A stretch of 29,862 nt of DNA. Origin: a virus. Both the position numbers and the translations under genes were made by a program. The notes under the pieces are model-generated. The model was not told where the DNA came from. It saw only the letters and a program-made list of their open reading frames with translations, and searched no databases. Positions 1-6,506 of the stretch are shown piece after piece (the first letter of the stretch is position 1; each line of letters starts with the position of its first letter). The DNA is taken from positions 1-29,862 of the IMG/VR virus record IMGVR_UViG_3300037961_006399. The stretch is one strand, 5' to 3'.

Positions 1-84
1 GTCAACAACATCATAATATGCATTATTCTTCAACTTCATAATACGGCAACGTAACTCTTCAATACTTACTTGATTTCTAGGCAT
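1..84 (-). CDS. partial hypothetical protein (N-terminus only)
   Basis: An ATG at 84 opens a frame of 28 codons that runs off the left edge (starts MPRNQVSIEELR, basic and charged). The start codon lies directly after the U-run of the terminator at 85-117. The best Shine-Dalgarno-like match (GAGG) lies inside the 3' arm of that hairpin. I do not recognise the product, and too little is present to judge function. The continuous frame and its position in the leftward gene series make it probably real. Confidence 0.5.
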   Translation of the reverse strand, partial: MPRNQVSIEELRCRIMKLKNNAYYDVVD

Positions 85-117
85 AAAAATAGACCCTCTA
101 CGGTATGTAGAGAGTCT
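85..117 (-). terminator. intrinsic terminator of the photosynthesis/redox operon
   Basis: On the minus strand, an 11-bp stem (AGACTCTCTAC / GTAGAGGGTCT, one G-T pair, 5-nt loop) is followed by ATTTTT and then the ATG of the next gene. It lies just downstream of the 48-aa ORF ending at 122. The plus-strand side lacks a good U-run, so it should work leftward. Confidence 0.75.
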
Positions 118-121
118 AGTC

Positions 122-268
122 TTAACTTGGTGATGGTGCATACACTGGTGTTAGCATTCCACCATCTGAACCATCGTCGTCTTCGTCTTTACTTGCTAGT
201 GCAAGCATAATAAAATAGGGAGTAATAATAAAAATTAGTGTTTGAAGTAGTGTCCAATCGTAAGTCAT
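122..268 (-). CDS. 48-aa single-pass membrane peptide with acidic tail
   Basis: A 48-residue ORF starting MTYDWTLLQ. It has one hydrophobic segment at about residues 8-25, then an acidic stretch (KDEDDDGSDGG, about 27-37) and a Pro/Ser-rich end. Its ATG overlaps the stop of the preceding 21-aa ORF (ATGA at 265-268), which indicates translational coupling. It is the last gene of the redox/photosynthesis operon before the terminator at 85-117. It looks like the small conserved ORFs common in T4-like cyanophages. Function unknown; a role near thylakoid complexes would be a guess from context. Confidence 0.6.
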   Translation of the reverse strand: MTYDWTLLQTLIFIITPYFIMLALASKDEDDDGSDGGMLTPVYAPSPS

Positions 269-330
269 GATCGTTTTGCTACTGCTGCGATAGGAATAAG
301 CACCAGCAAAGCTGCTACTATAAATCCCAT
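265..330 (-). CDS. 21-aa hydrophobic micro-peptide
   Basis: A very short ORF (MGFIVAALLVLIPIAAVAKRS), almost entirely one hydrophobic helix with a basic C-terminal KRS, as in small single-helix subunits of photosynthetic complexes. Support comes from its junctions: its ATG shares TGATG with the stop of the Hli gene at 330, and its stop shares ATGA with the start of the 48-aa ORF at 268. I could not match it to a named Psb, Psa or Pet subunit. Confidence 0.45.
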   Translation of the reverse strand: MGFIVAALLVLIPIAAVAKRS

Positions 331-437
331 CACCAGATACCAGGAATGATGTTACCTGTTACTGCATACGATCCCATTGCTGCAACAACACCGATCATTG
401 CTGCCCAACCATTAATGCGTTCTGCTTTTTCGTTCAT
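330..437 (-). CDS. hli: short high-light-inducible protein (Hli), 35 aa
   Basis: A 35-residue ORF starting MNEKAERINGWAAMIG carries the chlorophyll a/b-binding-type helix signature AERxNGxxAMxGxxAAxxxYxxTG. Hli proteins bind chlorophyll and carotenoid at photosystem II and dissipate excess light energy; cyanophage copies are thought to protect photosynthesis during infection. The usual NGR arginine is Trp here (NGW), a departure at a pigment-ligand-associated site. It starts by ATGA overlap with the 49-aa ORF and ends by TGATG overlap with the 21-aa ORF. It is the second Hli of the operon and much shorter than the first, with almost no N-terminal extension. Confidence 0.8.
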   Translation of the reverse strand: MNEKAERINGWAAMIGVVAAMGSYAVTGNIIPGIW

Positions 438-583
438 TGTTTTTCCTCTAGTGTTTTGTTGTAGATAACGACTCTGCCATTTTCGTGAGTGAATACAAGT
501 TCATCATCGTGCCCCCAGCAGAGTTCTTCGTATAGGGCATTTAGTTTGGAAACATCTTCAAACAATTTATTTGAATCAGTCAT
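434..583 (-). CDS. 49-aa soluble hypothetical protein
   Basis: ORF of 49 residues (starts MTDSNKLFEDVSKL; contains CWGHDDELVFTHENGRVVIYN). It is acidic, with no signal peptide or membrane segment. It overlaps the end of the thioredoxin-like gene by 8 nt and its stop overlaps the Hli start (ATGA, 434-437). Its place in the tightly coupled operon supports it being translated. I recognise no family beyond resemblance to small cyanophage ORFs. Confidence 0.65.
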   Translation of the reverse strand: MTDSNKLFEDVSKLNALYEELCWGHDDELVFTHENGRVVIYNKTLEEKQ

Positions 584-878
584 AACAATACTTATCAAAG
601 GTTCTTCGGATATTTTGTGTGATACTTAGACCGCCAATAAATTCCTCAAGAACACAATCTTCATCGTCACCTTTAATTACAAGAAGTACAGGTGTTGCAG
701 TAACACTATACTTTTTTGCAATTGCTTTTTCTTCTTCGTTAGGTTCTGATCCTACATCTTCAAGATCAACATATTCAATAAGGTCAGTACGTTGATCTTT
801 GATAGATTTAAGATACTTATCGACGAGCATGCATGGTCCACAGGACTTCTTAGAAAATAGTAAAAATTTATTCTGCAT
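576..878 (-). CDS. thioredoxin-like protein (CGPC)
   Basis: A 100-residue protein with the thioredoxin active site near the N-terminus (SKKSCGPCMLVDKYL, about residues 9-23; redox pair C13 and C16) and a later cis-Pro loop (TATPVL, about 60-65). The length fits a minimal thioredoxin/glutaredoxin fold such as T4 NrdC. It would act as a cytosolic dithiol reductant, for example for ribonucleotide reductase or host redox enzymes, and it sits one gene from ferredoxin. The start overlaps the end of the 98-aa ORF by 11 nt. The acidic segment DLEDVGSEPNEEEK is longer than in classical thioredoxin. Fold is likely; partner unknown. Confidence 0.8.
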   Translation of the reverse strand: MQNKFLLFSKKSCGPCMLVDKYLKSIKDQRTDLIEYVDLEDVGSEPNEEEKAIAKKYSVTATPVLLVIKGDDEDCVLEEFIGGLSITQNIRRTFDKYCYD

Positions 879-1164
879 GATGTTGCTTTAGTTCTGGATT
901 GGGTTGAGATGGTTCAAAAGTATTGCGATCAAGATTCTTGATTACAATAAAAGCATCTTTATTGTATTTGCGAGTACCTTTTGGCGATTGCCATTTTTTG
1001 TTGTACTCTTCACCAACATCAATACCAGAAACAGATGTACCACCAATCTCAACTGCAATGTTATCTCCATGTTCCCATTTAAGGGTAGTAAGAGTTTTAT
1101 GCAGTTGATCAATCCAACTAGATTCAGTCAAAATTCTTTCCTCAGGGTCAAGTGATCCGTGCAT
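868..1164 (-). CDS. 98-aa hypothetical protein in redox operon
   Basis: ORF of 98 residues ([12 protein letters not shown]...), soluble and charged, with no cysteines, membrane segment or motif I recognise. Its ATG at 1164 shares TGATG with the ferredoxin stop, and its end overlaps the thioredoxin-like start by 11 nt, so it is embedded between two electron-transfer proteins. The C-terminus is His/Pro/Gln-rich (SQPNPELKQHHAE). A role linked to ferredoxin or thioredoxin is an inference from position only. Confidence 0.7.
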   Translation of the reverse strand: MHGSLDPEERILTESSWIDQLHKTLTTLKWEHGDNIAVEIGGTSVSGIDVGEEYNKKWQSPKGTRKYNKDAFIVIKNLDRNTFEPSQPNPELKQHHAE

Positions 1165-1454
1165 CAGTAAAGTTCTTCCTCTTTTTCAGTTTCAATTACA
1201 CAATCAGAAGTAGGATATGCCACACAAGTTAGCACAAATCCTGCATCGATTTGATCATCATCAAGGAAGGACTGGTCGCCTTGGTCAACGGTTCCGCTAA
1301 CAATTTTACCAGCGCATGAAGAACAAGCACCAGCACGGCAGGAGTAGTTCATATCGATACCTGCTTCTTCAGCAGCATCAAGTACGAACTGATCATCTTC
1401 ACAAGAGATGATCTGTTCACCATCAGGGGTGCGGAGAGTTACGTTAAAGGCCAT
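1164..1454 (-). CDS. petF: plant-type [2Fe-2S] ferredoxin
   Basis: A 96-residue protein with the chloroplast-type ferredoxin cluster motif: [13 protein letters not shown] supplies Cys-x4-Cys-x2-Cys (about residues 39-47), and LTCVAYP supplies the fourth Cys (about 77). The N-terminal beta segment ([10 protein letters not shown]) and acidic surface ([19 protein letters not shown]) fit the family, and length is typical. Such ferredoxins take electrons from photosystem I and pass them to FNR, bilin reductases, ribonucleotide reductase systems and others; cyanophages commonly carry petF. It starts by TAATG overlap with the 28-aa ORF. Confidence 0.95.
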   Translation of the reverse strand: MAFNVTLRTPDGEQIISCEDDQFVLDAAEEAGIDMNYSCRAGACSSCAGKIVSGTVDQGDQSFLDDDQIDAGFVLTCVAYPTSDCVIETEKEEELY

Positions 1455-1540
1455 TAGTAAGTTTCAGATAGTTGTTCTACAGAGTATGCCAACAATACAA
1501 AGAAGGCAATACTAGTCATTGTAAATAATGTTGCAGTCAT
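1454..1540 (-). CDS. 28-aa single-helix membrane micro-peptide
   Basis: A short ORF (starts [20 protein letters not shown], ends VEQLSETY) with one hydrophobic helix at about residues 4-19. It begins 2 nt after the stop of the 73-aa membrane ORF, and its TAA shares a base with the ferredoxin ATG (TAATG at 1452-1456). That spacing matches the rest of the operon and argues that it is translated. It has the size of small photosystem or cytochrome b6f subunits, but I could not match it to a named one. Confidence 0.5.
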   Translation of the reverse strand: MTATLFTMTSIAFFVLLAYSVEQLSETY

Positions 1541-1542
1541 TG

Positions 1543-1764
1543 TCAACCCCCCAATTCAAGAAAAAATTTGGTGTTGTCACTTGGTGTGTTCTCGTAGATA
1601 GAAGAATCACCATATGTTTTATGATCTTTGTATCCAACCATACGACCCTTAGTATTTTGAAGAGCAGGTTGGAATACGATAAAGAAAAATACTCCTGGGG
1701 CACCAATTAAAAGGGCACCACCAATCACATAGTAAGTAAGAATTTCAAGAAGAGAATTTTCCAT
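1543..1764 (-). CDS. 73-aa membrane protein between hli and petF
   Basis: ORF of 73 residues with one strongly hydrophobic segment at about residues 8-31 (TYYVIGGALLIGAPGVFFFIVF) and a polar C-terminal half containing VGYKDHKTYGDSSIYE. It starts at TGATG shared with the hli stop at 1764-1766. Topology and neighbours suggest a small thylakoid-membrane protein expressed with Hli and ferredoxin. I compared it mentally with PsbH, PsbX, PsbZ and PetG and found no convincing match. Confidence 0.75.
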   Translation of the reverse strand: MENSLLEILTYYVIGGALLIGAPGVFFFIVFQPALQNTKGRMVGYKDHKTYGDSSIYENTPSDNTKFFLELGG

Positions 1765-1982
1765 CAGATACCGAATGCTCCAAAGAAGAAAAGACTACCA
1801 GTCGTTGCGTAAGAAATGACTGCCGCTACGAATCCTAGCATAGCAGTGCGACCATTGAGTTTTTCAGCACGCTCAGCATATGTCTCGTAACCATAACGCT
1901 CAGCGTCGGTCTTAGTGACATACATTTGAGGTTCTTTGGCAAACATGTTCTGTTGCCCAAATTCGTTAGTTGTTACAGTCAT
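1764..1982 (-). CDS. hli: high-light-inducible protein (Hli), 72 aa
   Basis: A 72-residue protein with the Hli/CAB helix motif (AERAEKLNGRTAMLGFVAA, about residues 36-54, with the E and N/R pigment-ligand positions) followed by a hydrophobic end (TGSLFFFGAFGI). The polar N-terminal extension of about 35 residues is typical of cyanophage and marine cyanobacterial Hli proteins. The role is photoprotection at photosystem II in the thylakoid. It is the first gene behind the sigma-70 promoter at 2010-2038. No clear Shine-Dalgarno sequence precedes the ATG. Confidence 0.95.
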   Translation of the reverse strand: MTVTTNEFGQQNMFAKEPQMYVTKTDAERYGYETYAERAEKLNGRTAMLGFVAAVISYATTGSLFFFGAFGI

Positions 1983-2009
1983 GTTACAAAGTGTTATAAA
2001 ACTTTACAT

Positions 2010-2038
2010 ATTATATAGTAAAAAAGAAGGTCTGTCAA
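2010..2038 (-). promoter_or_regulatory. perfect sigma-70 promoter for the photosynthesis/redox operon
   Basis: On the minus strand, TTGACA (2033-2038) and TATAAT (2010-2015) are separated by exactly 17 nt. The -35 hexamer overlaps the loop of the terminator at 2020-2043, so one short element ends the sugar operon and starts the next. A start site near 2003 would give a leader of about 20 nt before hli. Confidence 0.9.
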
Positions 2039-2043
2039 GACCT
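2020..2043 (-). terminator. intrinsic terminator at the end of the glycan operon
   Basis: On the minus strand, AGGTCT-TGAC-AGACCT forms a 6-bp stem with a 4-nt loop, followed by TCTTTTTT. It lies 15 nt past the stop of the last glycosyltransferase gene. The loop provides most of the TTGACA -35 box of the next promoter. Confidence 0.8.
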
Positions 2044-2058
2044 CCTTTGTATCAGTTA

Positions 2059-2853
2059 CTACTTATACTCAAAACCTGGGGGTAGTGTACCAAAATATGG
2101 GTTATATTGAAAAATAGTATTCCAATCTTTAACATCCATTGCTTGTTTATACCAAAAATCATACACTGCTTGATATGAATTTTTATGAAAAGCCTCTACA
2201 TGATCAGTATGAATAGAAGAACCCAATTCAGTCTTATAAAGAAATAATGGGATTGCAAATGTATTGCCAGAATTATAAATCAAATCATCTGCAACTGCTC
2301 TTGGTTTGACACCATTATCAATTTTATAAAGATCTTCTCCACGTACATGAAGTCTCAATAACTTTTCAGCATGATGTCTTGTAATCATATAACATGCGGT
2401 AGAAAAATCATTCACAAATCTACGATGCATGTTTATATGAATCTGAGTGGTACTAATAATTGCTAGTTGAATTACATCATAAGCATAAGGAACATTTCTG
2501 TAAAAATCTTTCCAGGAAAAGTGCCAAAACTTTACAGTGTCAAGATCACAATCATCTTCCATCATAATAGCACAAGGAGAATCACTGTTCTCATACCAGT
2601 ACTTAATTGCCTTAAGATGAGATGTAGTACACCCAACTTCACCAGAATTCATTGAATCCGGATACCTACCCTTTAAGATGTGTCCAAGATCATCATCTCT
2701 CCCATCATAAGCAGAGATTCTAGTATAATCTTCTATTTCCCAATATTTAAATTGGTTCTCCATATATTCTTTTCTTTCAGGTTGACCATCAAGATTGATA
2801 TAATAAATTGGAGGAAGATTTTTTAGTTTATGTGCCGCTTTGTTTTTATCCAT
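2059..2853 (-). CDS. GT25-family glycosyltransferase
   Basis: A 264-residue protein with hallmarks of the LPS-type GT25 family: YYINLDGQPERK near the N-terminus (about residues 17-28), GEVGCTTSHL (71-80) and the metal/nucleotide acidic motif MEDD (98-101). These enzymes usually transfer galactose or glucose onto lipooligosaccharide, in the cytosol. It is the last gene of the leftward sugar operon and is joined to its upstream neighbour by TAATG (2851-2855). A second, shorter GT25 lies at 7440-8090. Donor and acceptor cannot be read from sequence. Confidence 0.85.
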   Translation of the reverse strand: MDKNKAAHKLKNLPPIYYINLDGQPERKEYMENQFKYWEIEDYTRISAYDGRDDDLGHILKGRYPDSMNSGEVGCTTSHLKAIKYWYENSDSPCAIMMEDDCDLDTVKFWHFSWKDFYRNVPYAYDVIQLAIISTTQIHINMHRRFVNDFSTACYMITRHHAEKLLRLHVRGEDLYKIDNGVKPRAVADDLIYNSGNTFAIPLFLYKTELGSSIHTDHVEAFHKNSYQAVYDFWYKQAMDVKDWNTIFQYNPYFGTLPPGFEYK

Positions 2854-3635
2854 TATTTTAATGTAAAGAGATCAGACTCATCTTTTTTGCTAACATTAGG
2901 AGATTTTGGTGTGATGATTTCAGAATTGCAACCACCTAACCACCAAGCAACTTCTGAAAAAGTACTTCCCCATGTACCTATAATTTTATCACACTTTGAT
3001 AATAGTAGGCAATCAATAAACCCATCTACCACCAATTGAATATCTTCATAATGAGAATCATATGGATGAAAATAATTTTCATGTGATTTTTGCTCATGTA
3101 CGATTATTCTTTTGCCATATTTTGCTTTAAACTCTCTAACTACCTCTGGATTATCAGAGCATAAAAATATCTTTTTATCCGAATCAAATTTTTCAATCTC
3201 ATCTTCAAATAATTTATTATCATGCCAGTTTAATCTTGGTGGCCCTGCACTCCACCAAGATCTGATGTGAACACCAATTACATTTGACCAATCTTCCAAA
3301 AAATTATCAGCATATTCAATAATATCTGAATTTATTTCTATCCTCGAAAGAGACTTTAAATATTTTTCAATAAAATACTTTGGAGTATCATGATACAAAA
3401 AATCAATTGTTTTATACTTCTCAATATAGTTTTCTTCTTCTGGAAGAACATTTAGTCTCCAACCACAAGCACGATCTTTCTCTTCAAAATCTTCCTTATA
3501 TTTTATTGATGGAAAAATATAAGAGTCTGCAAATACTTCAGTATTAACTTGATCATGTTCTGATAGAAGAGTCATGTAAGTTTTAATACGATTGCAGATT
3601 CCTTGCGCTTTTACGACAGTAGGGGAATTAGTCAC
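2853..3635 (-). CDS. fucosyltransferase-like GT-B enzyme (NodZ / O-FucT type)
   Basis: 260 residues. The N-terminal GICNRIKTYM (about 12-21) resembles the G-x-x-N-R loop of NodZ/alpha-1,6- and O-fucosyltransferases. GVHIRSWW (121-128) matches their GDP-binding H-x-R motif, and GTWGSTFSEVAWWLGG (about 220-235) matches the C-terminal donor-site motif. It probably uses GDP-fucose, which gmd and fcl upstream can supply, but donor specificity is inferred. The start is GTG at 3635, 9 nt after a GGAGG Shine-Dalgarno sequence; the first internal ATG would remove the G-x-x-N-R motif. It overlaps the previous gene by 8 nt. Confidence 0.7.
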   Translation of the reverse strand: MTNSPTVVKAQGICNRIKTYMTLLSEHDQVNTEVFADSYIFPSIKYKEDFEEKDRACGWRLNVLPEEENYIEKYKTIDFLYHDTPKYFIEKYLKSLSRIEINSDIIEYADNFLEDWSNVIGVHIRSWWSAGPPRLNWHDNKLFEDEIEKFDSDKKIFLCSDNPEVVREFKAKYGKRIIVHEQKSHENYFHPYDSHYEDIQLVVDGFIDCLLLSKCDKIIGTWGSTFSEVAWWLGGCNSEIITPKSPNVSKKDESDLFTLK

Positions 3636-4383
3636 TTAAAATATCCTCCATTAACTTATTAAAAATAACTGTTTTTTGCGCCAAAGGATCTTTTGATCCC
3701 TTCCAATTAGAATGCCAATTAGTTGCTGCCCTATAGTGTAAAAACTTATCATCTAGATGAAGTTCCATATTATATCCACCAGAATCTTTTTGCAGATCAA
3801 TATCATTGAAATGCGTTGGATATGTTGGGAATTCTTCGTTAGTTTTTTTCATAACAACACCAGTATTCTTAAAATACCAGTATGTATGGCCCCCAACATC
3901 AGTCATCTCACCATCAACCACACCTTCAGAAAAATCAATATCTTTATCCTCAATCTTTGGCATATTGAAGAACATAATACCATTCCACATGTAAGTAACA
4001 TGACCCCTTACCTGAGGAAGACCTGCAATAATTGCATCTGACATATACTCTTCAATATCAAACTCATCAATGAGGAACATATCAGAATCAAGAAAGAATA
4101 CAATATCTTCAGTATGATTTTTCTTGATGAGATTATCATAAGTCCACTGAACCGTATGAGCACACGCTTGTGCCGGATTCATAGATTTAGTTGCAGGAGG
4201 TTTACGATAGTATTCAAGATCATTCAAAGAACAAGCAATTTCAAACTGCTGTGTAATCTCCGGTTCAATAGAGTCATCGACAATATGAAACTTATAATCG
4301 TTCTTTAAGAACTTACCGAACAATTTTTCCTGCAGAATTACAAAGTCAGGTCTATTTACGACAGATGTAAAAATATGAATCAT
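3628..4383 (-). CDS. GT-A fold glycosyltransferase
   Basis: 251 residues from the ATG at 4383, chosen because it overlaps the epimerase stop as ATGA; a frame extension to 4428 lies inside that gene. The N-terminal sheet (MIHIFTSVVNRPDF) and DIVFFLDSDMFLID (about 93-106) give a DxD-type metal site (DSD 99-101). A Gly/Trp-rich middle and a C-terminal NWHSNWKG follow. No family number is certain. It is soluble, acts in the cytosol, and lies between the epimerase and a FucT-like gene. Confidence 0.7.
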   Translation of the reverse strand: MIHIFTSVVNRPDFVILQEKLFGKFLKNDYKFHIVDDSIEPEITQQFEIACSLNDLEYYRKPPATKSMNPAQACAHTVQWTYDNLIKKNHTEDIVFFLDSDMFLIDEFDIEEYMSDAIIAGLPQVRGHVTYMWNGIMFFNMPKIEDKDIDFSEGVVDGEMTDVGGHTYWYFKNTGVVMKKTNEEFPTYPTHFNDIDLQKDSGGYNMELHLDDKFLHYRAATNWHSNWKGSKDPLAQKTVIFNKLMEDILSD

Positions 4384-5279
4384 AGTTGCTCCTTTACCCA
4401 ATCCTCTAGTTTTACTTTTGGACTCCACCCAAAAGTATTACGCATCCTCTCATTATTAGCACAAGTAGTTCTAGACTCCCCAATGCGTGGAGGAATATTA
4501 GTAGTATTGTCAGAAATCATTGCTGCCACTTCATTTACAGAATAATTTACACCATTACCAATATTATAGACTTGTCCAAATGAATCTTCTTCACAATTAC
4601 CGATTGCTGCCATGACATTTGCTCTGACAACATCACCAACGTATGTAAAGTCCCTACGCTGCTCTCCATCGCCCACAATGGTTAGAGGTTCCTCAGCAGC
4701 ACGTTGACGAAGGAAGATGCCGATAACGGGAGCGTACTGCCCCTTAAGAGGTTGTCTCTCCCCATAAACATTAAAGTATCGAAAGATAACTGTATTCAAT
4801 CCAAACAGATTGGTGTACATAGTACATAGTTTCTCACCGTTTGTCTTGGAGACTGAGTAAGGGTTTAAACAATCATCAGGTTGAGTCTCAACATTAGGTG
4901 CTTCATTGAAACCATATGCAGATGATGTTGAAGAATAGATAACTCTCTTCACACCCGCTTCTCTTGCACACTGAAGAACAGTGCAAGTTCCTACAGAGTT
5001 TACACTAACAGCTTTGATGGGATTTTCAATAGCAGGTTGAATTCTCGACTCTGCAGCTAGATGAAAAACATAATCAACACCGTCATACAATGGACGAGTA
5101 TTATCATAATCACAAATGTCAAGCACATTGTTTTGTACTTTATCATTCCAATAAAACTCTTCATTAGATTTGGCACTTTGATTGTCGATAACGACAACTT
5201 CGTGACCCAGTTCTACAAGATAGTCCACAAGGTTAGACCCAATAAAACCAGCACCACCTGTTACCAGACTTTTAGTCAT
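4380..5279 (-). CDS. NAD-dependent sugar-nucleotide epimerase/dehydratase (GalE-like)
   Basis: 299-residue extended short-chain dehydrogenase. The NAD-binding TGGAGFIGS is at 7-15, the catalytic SSTSSAYG at about 116-123 and YSVSK (Y141/K145) follows. RYFNVYGERQ and the later RRDFTYVGDV match UDP-glucose/UDP-GlcNAc 4-epimerases (GalE, WbpP). It likely interconverts UDP-Glc(NAc) and UDP-Gal(NAc), or acts on the product of the neighbouring heptose-like module. It lies just downstream of the HAD/nucleotidyltransferase fusion with an 8-nt overlap. The SDR class is certain; the substrate is not. Confidence 0.85.
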   Translation of the reverse strand: MTKSLVTGGAGFIGSNLVDYLVELGHEVVVIDNQSAKSNEEFYWNDKVQNNVLDICDYDNTRPLYDGVDYVFHLAAESRIQPAIENPIKAVSVNSVGTCTVLQCAREAGVKRVIYSSTSSAYGFNEAPNVETQPDDCLNPYSVSKTNGEKLCTMYTNLFGLNTVIFRYFNVYGERQPLKGQYAPVIGIFLRQRAAEEPLTIVGDGEQRRDFTYVGDVVRANVMAAIGNCEEDSFGQVYNIGNGVNYSVNEVAAMISDNTTNIPPRIGESRTTCANNERMRNTFGWSPKVKLEDWVKEQL

Positions 5280-6006
5280 GACTAGATTTCTCCAAAATAG
5301 AATCGTAAATTTGTTGTTTTAGTTTTGTAGTTGAATAATTGTGTCCTCTATTCAACCAAACGATGTCAATGGGAATCTCTTTCCCAGTGTAAGATCCATC
5401 CATGTAATCATCACCTAAGAACCTAATATCATAGTCCTTGAGGTATTCCAGAAATGTTTCTTCTTTTTGATATACTACAATATCATCAATATATATGATT
5501 GATTTCAGAATCTCTTTTCGTTCTTCTACAGTTTGAACTGGAGTAAGTTTATGAAGTCTTTCTTCTGAAGGGTCATTATGAAGAGCTATTGTCAAATGAT
5601 TGCAATGCCATTTCGCTTCTTTAAACATCCTAATATATCCAGGATGAATAATATCAAATGCACCAGCAACTATTCCTTTTAATTTTGGTTGTGATGCTGC
5701 CCACTTACTTGCTTCAACCCCCTTATCATCAATAAAGATATCGGCATTTGGTTTATGAAACATGGGTTCAAGTTCGTGGTACTTATATCCCCACATTGCC
5801 AACTGATTGCGTGTCAAATCACTATGGTCTATACCAGAACCTCTACCACGAGCAGTCATCATAATAATGTAATGACCTTGATCATATAAGTTATTGACTG
5901 CTCTCACCATCCAGGGGAGAGGAATAGCATTATGATAATCAGGTTTTCCATTTACCTTATTTGGTGTATGACACAGAGTGCCATCAATATCAAAACAATA
6001 TCTCAT
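5272..6006 (-). CDS. HAD phosphatase (EcbF/BcbF-type) fused to a cytidylyltransferase-like domain
   Basis: 244 residues from the ATG at 6006 (ATGA overlap with the upstream SIS gene). Residues 1-105 are a HAD domain: FDIDGTLC (5-12), TARG (51-54), FIDDK (91-95), with the WGxxYHEL pattern of EcbF/BcbF capsule phosphatases. Residues 110-235 resemble glycerol-3-phosphate cytidylyltransferase/HldE-type nucleotidyltransferases: VAGAFDIIHPGY (113-124), a later EERKEILKSI and the C-terminal STTKLKQQI. The usual H-x-G-H is H-P-G-Y, so the second His is Tyr. Neighbours are a SIS isomerase and a GHMP kinase, so it may dephosphorylate and activate a heptose-type sugar. Confidence 0.75.
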   Translation of the reverse strand: MRYCFDIDGTLCHTPNKVNGKPDYHNAIPLPWMVRAVNNLYDQGHYIIMMTARGRGSGIDHSDLTRNQLAMWGYKYHELEPMFHKPNADIFIDDKGVEASKWAASQPKLKGIVAGAFDIIHPGYIRMFKEAKWHCNHLTIALHNDPSEERLHKLTPVQTVEERKEILKSIIYIDDIVVYQKEETFLEYLKDYDIRFLGDDYMDGSYTGKEIPIDIVWLNRGHNYSTTKLKQQIYDSILEKSSHD

Positions 6007-6506
6007 ACAACTCCGTGAAGAAAAATCTGATGAACACATTCTACCACACCATAAGACTCACTGTCTATATGGTAATTAAATACGGCATTTTTAGATCTTG
6101 TTCTTAGTCTATTGTTTCCATAAAATCCTGTAAGAACACCGTAATCAATTTCATTTTCATCACAGTATTTTTGACACTTAATAATGTTCTCAGACTCACC
6201 ACCAGAGCTCATAAGGATAACAAGTGTATCATCCTCCACATGATACTCTAAAAATTTCAGGTATGCATTCTCATATCCAAAGTCGTTAGCAAGCATTGTA
6301 AGCATTGATGGGTCAGAAAAGATGGATACCCTCTTCTTTCCAAACTTCATATAGTCCTGAGAGATGTGTGATGCAACAGAATTACTACCACCATTTCCCA
6401 AGATGATAATTCTTTTATGGTTATCAAATGCTTCCTTAAATTTTTGAAACTCACATTCCATGTGAGCAGATTTAAGAGCATCTACATATTCATTAAATGG
6501 ATTCAC
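6003..6506 (-). CDS. SIS-domain phosphosugar isomerase, GmhA-like
   Basis: 167 residues with the SIS sugar-phosphate motifs GNGGSNSVASH (37-47) and MSSGGESENI (99-108), the pattern and order seen in sedoheptulose-7-phosphate isomerase (GmhA, typically about 190 aa). GmhA converts sedoheptulose 7-phosphate to D-glycero-D-manno-heptose 7-phosphate; sedoheptulose 7-phosphate is abundant in the Calvin cycle of a cyanobacterial host. The start is GTG at 6506 with a strong GAGGGGG Shine-Dalgarno sequence 6-7 nt upstream, overlapping the GHMP kinase by 14 nt. It is slightly short for GmhA, so another SIS isomerase function is possible. Confidence 0.75.
   Translation of the reverse strand: MNPFNEYVDALKSAHMECEFQKFKEAFDNHKRIIILGNGGSNSVASHISQDYMKFGKKRVSIFSDPSMLTMLANDFGYENAYLKFLEYHVEDDTLVILMSSGGESENIIKCQKYCDENEIDYGVLTGFYGNNRLRTRSKNAVFNYHIDSESYGVVECVHQIFLHGVV

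Noticed and set aside
4384-4428. Longer start for the GT-A gene (4428)
   Set aside because: It lies inside the epimerase gene and adds a poorly conserved basic segment; the ATG at 4383 makes the ATGA overlap seen throughout the operon.
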